A stretch of 64,000 nucleotides of DNA, from positions 1 to 64,000 of the forward strand of contig NZ_BNCG01000019.1 of the NCBI RefSeq assembly GCF_014656355.1, given 5' to 3'. This document shows, in pieces, positions 53,971-64,000 of this stretch (position 1 is the first letter of the stretch; the number at the start of each line of letters is the position of its first letter). Origin of the DNA: Camelimonas fluminis (GTDB taxonomy: Bacteria > Pseudomonadota > Alphaproteobacteria > Rhizobiales > Beijerinckiaceae). Position numbers and translations under genes: made by a program. The notes under the pieces were generated by a model. It had not been told where the DNA came from and searched no databases. It was given only the letters and a program-made list of their open reading frames with translations.

Positions 53971-55926
53971 TCACCAGCGACCTTCATCAGCCTGGGCTTC
54001 TGCCCCTTCCAGGGTCGTCAGCCGGGCCTTCACGTCGCACAGCCAGCTGAAATTCGCTTCAGACTCCTCCTCTGCGAAGGCGCGCTCCGCAGCCGCCAGT
54101 TCGCTATGTAGAGCGCCGGAGCGGCTTTGCAAGGTCATGGCCTGGCGCAGCATGCCTTCCACGTCGATGCGGTCGGCTTCAGGGGCAAGCGCCCAGGCGG
54201 CCCCCGCCGCCATGCGTTTGCGCAGGCCGTCCAGCCGCGCCAGCAGGCCGGCGTCCTGCACCGCGCGGCGCAGCGCCACGCTGTAATCCTGATCGGCGCC
54301 GTGGGCGGCGATGCAGTCGAGCAATCCGGCCGCGGCGCGACGCGCCTCCGGGCCCCGGAACTCCAGCGCCGCAAGTTCTTCGCCATGATCGGCCAGCAGA
54401 TCCGGATGAGCGATCAGCAGGGCGACGATCAGCATCTCGCGCGGAAACTCCGCCGAGGCGGCGAAACCTGGATGCGCCGCCAGCGACGCGCCGGGGCTGA
54501 TCTGGCCGGCCGCGCCGCGCCCGCCCCTGCCGCCAGACTGAAATCGCCCGCCGCCGCTTCCCTGCCGCCAGCCGCCCTGTGGGTTCCCCTGCCAGTTGCC
54601 CCTGCGCCCGCTGAAGGCGCGTTCATCCCGCCCCTGGGCTCCCGGCATCAGCGCCGCGACGCGCATGTCGATTTCCGCCCGGTAGTGACGGCGCACCGTC
54701 TCATCCTGGATGCGGAACACAACGTCGCGCAGCCGGTGCTCCAGCGCCGCGCGCTGGTCCGGCGTGTCGAGGGCTCCGGCCTCGGTTTCCCGCGTCCACA
54801 GCATGTCGATGAGCGGAACCTGAACGCCCAGGGCCGCCAGCACCGCCTCGGGGCCGCCGGCGCGCAACAGGTCGTCCGGGTCCTGCCCCTCGGGCAGCAG
54901 CACGAAATTCACGGACTTGCCCGGCGCCAGCAGCGGCAGCGCCACATCGAGAGCGCGAAAGGCGGCGCGCCGGCCAGCCCTGTCGCCATCGAAGCACAGC
55001 ACCGGCGCATCGACGGAACGCCACAGCAGGGCCAGATGATCGGGCGTCATCGCCGTGCCGAGGGTCGCCACGGCCTGGGGCGCGCCAGCCATGTCGAGGG
55101 CGATGACGTCGACATAGCCTTCAGCCACGATGATGGGAAATGGCGCGCGGGCGTCGCCGCCGCCATGCACGGCCTTGCGGGCGTTGTGGAAATTGTAGAG
55201 CAGCGCGCCCTTGTGAAACAGCGGCGTCTCGGGCGAGTTCAGATATTTGGGCTGGACGTCGGCCGCCATGGCCCGGCCGCCGAAAGCCACCGGCCGGCCG
55301 CGCGCGTCGCAGATCGGAAAGATCACCCGGTCGCGAAAACGGTCATAGGGGGTGGGGATGTCCTGGCCGGCGATCAGCAGGCCGGCGTCGATCATCGCCT
55401 CGACGGAAACGCCCTTCGCCGCCAGGGCGTTCTGCAATTCATGCCGGCCGGCCGGCGCGTAGCCAAGACGGAAGCGGCGGCGCACGTCCGGCCCCAGGCC
55501 GCGCCGGTCCAGATAGTCCCGCGCCCGCGCGCCGCGCTCCGTGGTCAGCTCATATTCAAACCAGCGCGCCGCCAGTTCGACGATCTCGTGCAGACCCTGA
55601 CGCTTCTCCTCGCGCCGGGCGTCCTCAGGCGTCTCGCGCGGCAGGCTGACGCCGGCCTCGGCGGCAAGGCGCTCCACCGCTTCGCCGAAGCTCAGCCCTT
55701 CCGTCTCCATGACGAAATTGAAGATGTCGCCGTTGCGGCCCGAGGAGAAATCGAAATAGCGCTGCTTGTCGTCATTGACGAAGAACGACGCGGTTTTTTC
55801 GGCGTTGAACGGCGACAGCCCCTTCCATTCGCGCCCGGCCTTCATCAGCCGCACGCGCCGGCCGACAACCGCCGAGACCGGCAGCCGCGCCCTGATTTCA
55901 TCCAGAATCGACGGTGGAAAACGCAT
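53971..55926 (-). CDS. dnaG: DNA primase DnaG with degenerate zinc-binding domain
   Basis: 651 residues. The start MRFPPSILDEIRARLPVSAVVGRRV is the usual DnaG N terminus, with frames to 55986 rejected. The zinc-binding domain has lost its CHCC ligands: in place of the CPFH and FGCG-type sites it reads SPFN (Ser38, Asn41) and FDFSSG (Asp59, Ser62). The RNA polymerase core and Toprim region follow (FPIIVAEGYVDVIALDMAG; LCFDGDRAGRRAAFRALD), then a Gly/Arg-rich linker (about 440-480) and the C-terminal DnaB-binding helical domain. It primes lagging-strand synthesis. Confidence 0.97.
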   Translation of the reverse strand: MRFPPSILDEIRARLPVSAVVGRRVRLMKAGREWKGLSPFNAEKTASFFVNDDKQRYFDFSSGRNGDIFNFVMETEGLSFGEAVERLAAEAGVSLPRETPEDARREEKRQGLHEIVELAARWFEYELTTERGARARDYLDRRGLGPDVRRRFRLGYAPAGRHELQNALAAKGVSVEAMIDAGLLIAGQDIPTPYDRFRDRVIFPICDARGRPVAFGGRAMAADVQPKYLNSPETPLFHKGALLYNFHNARKAVHGGGDARAPFPIIVAEGYVDVIALDMAGAPQAVATLGTAMTPDHLALLWRSVDAPVLCFDGDRAGRRAAFRALDVALPLLAPGKSVNFVLLPEGQDPDDLLRAGGPEAVLAALGVQVPLIDMLWTRETEAGALDTPDQRAALEHRLRDVVFRIQDETVRRHYRAEIDMRVAALMPGAQGRDERAFSGRRGNWQGNPQGGWRQGSGGGRFQSGGRGGRGAAGQISPGASLAAHPGFAASAEFPREMLIVALLIAHPDLLADHGEELAALEFRGPEARRAAAGLLDCIAAHGADQDYSVALRRAVQDAGLLARLDGLRKRMAAGAAWALAPEADRIDVEGMLRQAMTLQSRSGALHSELAAAERAFAEEESEANFSWLCDVKARLTTLEGAEAQADEGRW

Positions 55927-56122
55927 CGGCCTGTCACAAAAATTGATGGCGGAGACGACGACCGCCTCCGCCTGAAAAACCGGCATGGAAAACTACCACA
56001 CCCGCAACGCGTTTCCGCGTCACTTTCATTTCCGCTCTGGAGCAGCGGACCTGCGGCGCCAGACGGATCCGGTCAAAGCTGGCGCGCCGTCTGCATTTCA
56101 GACGAAACGCCGCAGCCGGAGT

Positions 56123-56578
56123 TCACGCCGACAGCGCCGCCTTCACCGCCGCGCTGGCCTCGGCGAAATTCATCTGGCCGGTATATTTGGCCTTGAGCGC
56201 CGCGACGACTTTTCCCATATCTTTCATGGATGCGGCGCCGGTTTCGGCGATCGCCTCGCGAACGGCGGCGCCAATGGCGGCGGAGTCCATTTGCGCGGGC
56301 ATGAAGCTTTCCAGAACGCTGATTTCACCGAGCTCCTGGTCGGCGAGTTCCTGGCGGCCAGCCTTGGCGTAAATGTCGGCCGCCTCACGGCGCTGCTTCA
56401 CCATTTTCTGCAGCAACGCCAGGATGTCGGCGTCGGACAGGGGCTCGCGACCATCGCCGCGCGCCGCGATGTCCTGGTCCTTCAGGGCTGCGGTGATGAG
56501 GCGCACGGCGGCGAGCCGCATCTTGTCGCCGGAGCGCAGGGCTTCTTTCTGGGCGGTCGCAAAGGCCTCGCGCAGCAT
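56123..56578 (-). CDS. GatB/YqeY domain protein
   Basis: 151 residues. The YqeY pattern runs through: LRSGDKMRLAAVRLITAALKDQDIAAR, then DADILALLQKMVKQRREAADIYAKAGRQELADQELGEISVLESFMPAQM and GKVVAALKAKYTGQMNFAEASAAVKAAL. It is the standalone tRNA-amidotransferase-like GatB/YqeY domain, whose role is unclear. GGAG precedes the ATG at 56578; the frame from 56665 is rejected. It is divergent from carA and follows the usual dnaG neighbourhood. Confidence 0.93.
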   Translation of the reverse strand: MLREAFATAQKEALRSGDKMRLAAVRLITAALKDQDIAARGDGREPLSDADILALLQKMVKQRREAADIYAKAGRQELADQELGEISVLESFMPAQMDSAAIGAAVREAIAETGAASMKDMGKVVAALKAKYTGQMNFAEASAAVKAALSA

Positions 56579-56760
56579 GATAAATCTCCGCTCTTTGAGC
56601 TCTTGTCGTTGACGGCTGCGGACGCTCACCCTAAGTGTCCGCTCAAATCTGATGAAGTCGGGCATGCATGATCGCCGGCGCCGCCACGAACGAACCCACG
56701 TTCGGGGCGACGAACGGCGGTCAGGGCGCGCGCCGCGACCGGAACCCCGGACTTAGGACA

Positions 56761-57963
56761 ATGGCGACCATGCTTCAAGACAGCACCACCGGCTGGAGCG
56801 AACCGACAGCCACCGCCCTGCTGGTTCTCGCAGACGGAACCGTCATCGAAGGCTACGGCATTGGCGCCGAAGGCCAGCGCGCCGGCGAAGTCTGCTTCAA
56901 CACCGCCATGACCGGCTACGAAGAGATCATGACCGATCCTTCCTACGCCGGCCAGATCATCACCTTCACGTTCCCGCACATCGGCAATGTCGGCGTCAAT
57001 GACGAGGACATCGAGTCGGTCAACGCCGCTTCGGCCAACGGCGCCACCGGCGTCGTGCTGCACGCCGACGTCACCGGGCCGGCCAACTGGCGCGCCACCC
57101 GCCACCTGGACGCCTGGCTGAAGGCGCGCGGCATCGTCGGCATCACCGGCGTCGACACCCGCGCCCTCACCGCGCTGATCCGCGACAAGGGCATGCAGAA
57201 CGCCGTCGTCGCCCACGCGCCCGACGGCAAATTCGACGTGGCGGCGCTGAAGCGGGACGCCGCCGCCCTGCCCTCCATGGTCGGCCTCGACCTGACCCCC
57301 GGCGTCAGCACCACCCAGCGCATCGACTGGACGGAAGCGACCTGGAGCCTCGATAACGGTTACGGTGTTTCGGGCGCCCCCAAATATCACATCGTCGCGC
57401 TCGATTTCGGCGTGAAGCGCAACATCCTGCGCCTGTTCGCCGGGCGGGACTGCAAGGTGACGGTGGCGCCGGGCAATTCTTCGGTTGAAGACATCCTCGC
57501 CCTGAAGCCGGACGGCGTGTTCCTCTCCAATGGCCCCGGCGATCCGGCCGCCACCGGCCAATGGTCGCTGCCGCTGATCTCGGAGCTGGTGGAGCGGCGC
57601 GTGCCGACCTTCGGCATCTGCCTCGGCCACCAGATGCTGGCGCTGGCCGTCGGCGCGAAAACCGTGAAGATGCGTCAGGGACACCACGGCGCCAATCATC
57701 CGGTGCAGGATCTCGACACGAAGAAGGTCGAGGTGGTGTCGATGAACCATGGCTTCGCCGTGGATCGCGGGTCGCTGCCGGCCAACGTCAAGGAGACGCA
57801 CGTGTCGCTGTTCGACGGCAGCAATTGCGGCATCGCCCTCACGGACAAGCCGGCGTTCTCGGTGCAGCATCACCCGGAAGCCTCGCCCGGCCCGCGCGAC
57901 AGCCACTACCTGTTCGACCGCTTCCTTGAGCTGATCGACGCCGAGAAGGCCCGCGCCGGCTGA
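56761..57963 (+). CDS. carA: Carbamoyl-phosphate synthase small subunit CarA
   Basis: About 400 residues. The N-terminal CPSase small domain has TALLVLADGTVIEGYGIGAEG and CFNTAMTGYEEIMTDPSYAGQI. The class I glutaminase domain has FGICLGHQMLALAVGAKTVKMRQGHHGANHPV with the nucleophile Cys, and SVQHHPEASPGPRDSHYLFDRF with the catalytic His and Glu. It supplies ammonia from glutamine to CarB, for pyrimidine and arginine synthesis. ATGs at 56761 and 56770 are both possible; longer frames from 56668 lack support. CarB is on the same strand but separated by the hdeD gene. Confidence 0.97.
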   Translation: MATMLQDSTTGWSEPTATALLVLADGTVIEGYGIGAEGQRAGEVCFNTAMTGYEEIMTDPSYAGQIITFTFPHIGNVGVNDEDIESVNAASANGATGVVLHADVTGPANWRATRHLDAWLKARGIVGITGVDTRALTALIRDKGMQNAVVAHAPDGKFDVAALKRDAAALPSMVGLDLTPGVSTTQRIDWTEATWSLDNGYGVSGAPKYHIVALDFGVKRNILRLFAGRDCKVTVAPGNSSVEDILALKPDGVFLSNGPGDPAATGQWSLPLISELVERRVPTFGICLGHQMLALAVGAKTVKMRQGHHGANHPVQDLDTKKVEVVSMNHGFAVDRGSLPANVKETHVSLFDGSNCGIALTDKPAFSVQHHPEASPGPRDSHYLFDRFLELIDAEKARAG

Positions 57964-58062
57964 ACTGGCCTGGCGTCGAAGGCGCTCTGGCGCCCTGGAG
58001 CGAAATTTCCACCCGTGGAGCCGCAGGACGGCTTCACGGATGGGAAAATTCAACGCAAAAAA

Positions 58063-58098
58063 GAAACGCCGGCGACCATTCGCCGGCGTTTCTTTTTT
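58063..58098 (+). terminator. Bidirectional Rho-independent terminator after carA
   Basis: A perfect 13-base stem (58063-58075 with 58080-58092) is followed by six T, and preceded by six A at 58057-58062, so it can stop both carA transcripts and the leftward hdeD transcript. Confidence 0.9.
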
Positions 58099-58100
58099 AT

Positions 58101-58138
58101 CGAAGAGACCTGCCAGCCCCGAAGAGACCTGCCAGCCC
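58101..58138. repeat. Tandem 19-base direct repeat
   Basis: CGAAGAGACCTGCCAGCCC occurs twice, at 58101-58119 and 58120-58138, without gap and without mismatch, between the terminator and the hdeD stop. It is likely a replication-slippage duplication. Confidence 0.75.
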
Positions 58139-58143
58139 TGAAA

Positions 58144-58755
58144 TCAGGCGGCCTTGCGGGCCGCCAGGGCAAGGGCGATGAAGGCGATGCCTTCCGACAG
58201 CAGCTCGATGGCGAAGAACAGGCCGAGCACCCAGATGCCCGATGCCGGCCACTGGCCATAGATCATCACGCCAAGGACGATCGACAGCAGGCCGCTGAGC
58301 AGCAGCAGCCACCAGTTACCCGCCGGCCGCACCTGGAAGGCCATGATGCAGCGCAACACGCCGATCACCATCAGCGCCACCGCCACCATCAGCGTCAGCG
58401 TCAGGGCGCCCAGCACCGGGTTCCAGATGACGATGGCGCCAGCGACCATGTAGAGCACCGCAATCAGCAGGTGGAGCGCGAAGGGGCCCCAGTTTTTCTC
58501 ACTGAAAGCGTCAACGACCTGGGCGCCGCCGCCCACCAGCAGCAGGGCGCCGATCCACCACACGGTGACAAGGGTCAGCCACGGCAACATGACGAAGCCG
58601 ATGACGCCCAGCGCCGACATCAGCAGGCCCAGCGCCAGCAGCCAGCCCCATTTGTCGCGCAGACGTTTGCGCAATCCCGTAAAACCGGGCGTCAGGCCGG
58701 GGGTCAGGCCAGACGGAGCCGGGTCACGCGGGGTCGAATTGGATGTATCTGTCAT
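58144..58755 (-). CDS. HdeD family acid-resistance membrane protein (DUF308)
   Basis: 203 residues. A hydrophilic N terminus (about 1-35) is followed by six transmembrane helices, with WGWLLALGLLMSALGVIGFVML, LHLLIAVLYMVAGAIVIWNP and WWLLLLSGLLSIVLGVMIYGQWP as the DUF308 repeats. It is an inner-membrane protein related to HdeD, of which acid resistance in E. coli is known. GGAGG six bases upstream supports the ATG. It sits between carA and carB on the other strand. Confidence 0.93.
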   Translation of the reverse strand: MTDTSNSTPRDPAPSGLTPGLTPGFTGLRKRLRDKWGWLLALGLLMSALGVIGFVMLPWLTLVTVWWIGALLLVGGGAQVVDAFSEKNWGPFALHLLIAVLYMVAGAIVIWNPVLGALTLTLMVAVALMVIGVLRCIMAFQVRPAGNWWLLLLSGLLSIVLGVMIYGQWPASGIWVLGLFFAIELLSEGIAFIALALAARKAA

Positions 58756-59043
58756 GGTGCGCCTCCACTTCGCCGGACAACCGCCCGATGCGGAGCCGGT
58801 CCCTGCGGCGGGGTGCGTCCGGCGTCACGCCGCGTCGCCCTGTCATGCCGCCGGGATGTCCGTGCCGTCCGGCGCAGCGGACCATGCCTTGCCAGAAAGT
58901 AAATACGGACTCGCCACAATTTGTCCGCTTTCCTTTCTTCGCAAGGCGGAAAACCGGAAAATCCGGCCGGATGGTTAAGGCGGAGATCACAAACACTTCA
59001 CAAACGACCGCAAGGATGACGCTTCAGGCCTTCCCTCGCGCGC

Positions 59044-59160
59044 GGATATCGTCTAAACGACGTCGATCCCGGGCCTGGCGCGCCATATCCGGCTGCCTCC
59101 GACCCCACGCCAGTCCGAAGGACGCAACGCGGCGCATTGCCCGCGCCGCGGCCTTTTTTT
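59044..59160 (+). ncRNA. Candidate small RNA between hdeD and carB
   Basis: The 560-base spacer before carB has no gene but shows stem-loops in a row on the plus strand: GGATAT (59044) with ATATCC (59085), an inner TCGT-CTAA-ACGA, a GTCC-GAA-GGAC hairpin at 59113-59123, and then a strong 8-base stem (59128-59135 with 59143-59150) followed by a T run at 59154-59160. That is the layout of a terminated RNA without a coding gene. Its 5' end is not known and no RNA family is recognised. Confidence 0.4.
59128..59160 (+). terminator. Rho-independent terminator upstream of carB
   Basis: An 8-base perfect stem CGCGGCGC/GCGCCGCG with a 7-base loop, three bases, then seven T. It terminates a rightward transcript with no coding gene in front, which is the reason to suspect a small RNA or a carB leader attenuator. 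Confidence 0.75.
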
Positions 59161-59317
59161 ATGCGCGACGGCCCGAGATCATGCACAGGATCATACGCTT
59201 GCACCGCCGGGCGCCGCGCCTTGCCTGCAGGTCACGGTGATCGCCCTATAACGGCGTTCCGTCGTTCTCCCCCGTGGAGGGCGGCGTGAGACGCGCCTGG
59301 CTGATAAAGCGGACCCG

Positions 59318-62641
<3,324 letters not shown>

Positions 62642-62649
62642 GAGCCTGT

Positions 62650-62674
62650 TCGCGGACGCCGCCCGCGTCCGCGA
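62650..62674 (+). terminator. Inverted repeat after carB
   Basis: A perfect 10-base stem (62650-62659 with 62665-62674) just after the carB stop. A T run at 62691-62696 is 16 bases further on, so termination is plausible but not classical. The rest of the spacer to greA (63028) shows no gene. Confidence 0.45.
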
Positions 62675-63028
62675 CGACCGCCAGGGTGTCTTTTTTGCGA
62701 TAGCGCTCCACCTCCGGCTTTGCCCCGCAGGCTTGATGCGCGGGCCAGTCCGGGGCAAGCTGTACGCAGACATACAGTCCGGGAATCATGATGCGCTCCC
62801 GACCGGCGACGGTCGGGGCGCTTGTATATTGTCTGGCCCGGACTTCTCCATGGCCAGGTGCGTCAGGCTTCGCCCGCGCATCAGCCTTCGTACGCGGCTC
62901 ACGCGTTTGCCTCCGGGCGGCGCGATGTCCGTTCCGCCTGAAAATGCTCCGTCCGGGCCCGCCAGGGCATGTTGCGTTCATCGGAACCAGCCCTGGAGCG
63001 GGCCCGATTTACAGATACGGGTGTATGT

Positions 63029-63502
63029 ATGGAAAAAGTTCCGATCACGACCTCTGGCTATGCAGCGCTGGAAGAAGAGCTGAAACGTCGCCAGCAGGTG
63101 GAGCGTCCGCGGATCATCACGGCGATCGCCGAGGCGCGCGCGCTGGGCGACCTGTCGGAAAACGCCGAGTATCACGCCGCCAAGGAAGCGCAGAGCCTCA
63201 ACGAGGGGCGCATCCTTGAGCTGGAAGGCCTGATCTCGCGGGCCGAGGTGTTCGACACCTCGCGCATGAGCGGAACCACGGTGAAATTTGGCGCCACGGT
63301 CACCCTCGTCGACGAGGACACCGAGGAAGAGAAGATCTACCAGTTCGTTGGCGAGCCCGAGGCCGACGTCAGCAAGGGCAAGGTGTCGATCAAGTCTCCG
63401 ATCGCCCGCGCCATGATTGGCAAAAGCGTTGGCGATTCCGTTGAGGTAAATGCCCCCGGCGGCGGCAAGTCATACGAAATCGTCAATATCGCCTTCATGT
63501 GA
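63029..63502 (+). CDS. greA: Transcription elongation factor GreA
   Basis: 157 residues, the normal length. An N-terminal coiled coil ([62 protein letters not shown], split over residues 1-62) carries the acidic D-E tip region [15 protein letters not shown]. The C-terminal FKBP-like domain has [14 protein letters not shown] and [35 protein letters not shown]. It rescues backtracked RNA polymerase. The start at 63029 is chosen over a frame from 62969. It follows carB, the usual order in this group. Confidence 0.97.
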   Translation: MEKVPITTSGYAALEEELKRRQQVERPRIITAIAEARALGDLSENAEYHAAKEAQSLNEGRILELEGLISRAEVFDTSRMSGTTVKFGATVTLVDEDTEEEKIYQFVGEPEADVSKGKVSIKSPIARAMIGKSVGDSVEVNAPGGGKSYEIVNIAFM

Positions 63503-63806
63503 TCGGGCCCGACGTCAGTTCACGAGGATGCTGACGCACTGGCGATCTGCAGGGCGCGTCTTCATGTGACGCATTTCCTTTCAGGAAACGCCATGACGCC
63601 CTGGAACAGACCGAAGGACCCGCCGGCGCCAGCATCTGGCGGGTCCTGATATTCACGATCACGCGCGGAACCCGGAATTTCCGGACGCCGGACGACGTCA
63701 TGTGTGTTGCCGCACATGGTTATTGCCCCGGACTTCTTATGTCGACGTTGACCTGATCCGCGCAGCCGACCCTGTCGCCGCGGGCGCAACATCGCGATGC
63801 CTGTCC
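63503..63806. other. Spacer with a hairpin after greA
   Basis: 304 bases without a gene. A perfect 9-base inverted repeat (63616-63624 with 63638-63646) may end the greA transcript, but no T run follows it. Confidence 0.4.
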
Positions 63807-64000
63807 ATGCTTTCTCCAGTTTCCACTCTCGCACGCCGTTTGCTGCTGGCCATGACGCTTGGTCTCGCCGTGGCGGGCGGTTTTGTTCTTGCCCCCGCGT
63901 TGAGCGGCCAGGACCGGCCGGCTGCCCGTTCGGCGACTGAATACGCCTCGGTCACGATCGACACCGCGCCGCTGGGCGCCTCGCTCTATGGCCCGACAGG
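63807..64000 (+). CDS. Exported protein, start only (runs off the window)
   Basis: An open frame from ATG 63807 to the window end, at least 64 residues. MLSPVSTLARRLLLAMTLGLAVAGGFVLAPALSG is a clear signal peptide with probable cleavage after residue 33. The mature start QDRPAARSATEYASVTIDTAPLGASLYG is too short to assign. No strong ribosome-binding site is seen, so the start is provisional. Confidence 0.5.
   Translation, partial: MLSPVSTLARRLLLAMTLGLAVAGGFVLAPALSGQDRPAARSATEYASVTIDTAPLGASLYGPT

Noticed and set aside
54127-56196. 689-codon plus-strand frame across dnaG
   Set aside because: Antisense shadow of dnaG, typical of GC-rich coding DNA.
59104-59130. Resemblance of the candidate RNA (GTCCGAAGGACGCAAC) to the SRP RNA apical motif
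   Set aside because: The essential AGGTC.GGAAGGAAGCAGC symmetric-loop sequence is missing.

Overview
The window is GC-rich, densely coded alphaproteobacterial chromosome. The right end carries rpoD, dnaG, a yqeY homologue, carA, carB and greA in a compact housekeeping block. A NepR anti-sigma factor, an HWE-type histidine kinase and a dnaG whose zinc ligands are lost all point to Hyphomicrobiales (Rhizobiales). I cannot fix the genus from the sequence alone. There are no insertion sequences, integrases, phage genes or CRISPR arrays.

Layout. (1) 71-11717 is a Wzx/Wzy-type exopolysaccharide locus. Polymerase/ligase, WecB/TagA-type glycosyltransferase and chain-length protein read leftward. Initiating sugar transferase, outer-membrane export protein, GH5 glycanase, flippase and two glycosyltransferases read rightward, and a third glycosyltransferase reads leftward. 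An AT-rich divergent control region (3407-3913) separates the arms. (2) 11718-24190 is mainly transport: an orphan ABC binding protein, a Na/phosphate cotransporter, an HlyD-type membrane protein coupled to a small ORF, a SulP anion transporter with STAS domain and a Pit phosphate transporter, with several small exported proteins. (3) 24300-31226 is a signalling island: nepR (missed by simple ORF calling), possible remains of a sigma factor beside it, then a translationally overlapping operon of a hybrid histidine kinase, a CheR methyltransferase without CheB, and a REC-PAS-HWE kinase-REC protein. (4) 31458-50696 is a mixed accessory region: CorA, MepA, MsrA, an outer-membrane barrel behind a Fur/Mur-like operator, an orphan ImuA-like protein behind a LexA-box match, an SDR/XRE pair, an MFS transporter, an adenylate cyclase, an alpha carbonic anhydrase, a CAU tRNA, a second orphan ABC binding protein, a histone H1-like protein, an exported Ntn hydrolase, a 2OG-Fe(II) oxygenase and an aldose epimerase. 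(5) 50939-63502 is the housekeeping block, with very long perfect palindromes between rpoD and dnaG and a candidate small RNA between hdeD and carB. The window ends inside an exported protein gene.

The best candidates for something not yet described are the nepR/kinase/CheR island, the 19-bp-arm palindrome in the rpoD leader, the candidate RNA upstream of carB, and the metal-operator/outer-membrane-barrel pair. I did not find a clear-cut new defence or mobile system.
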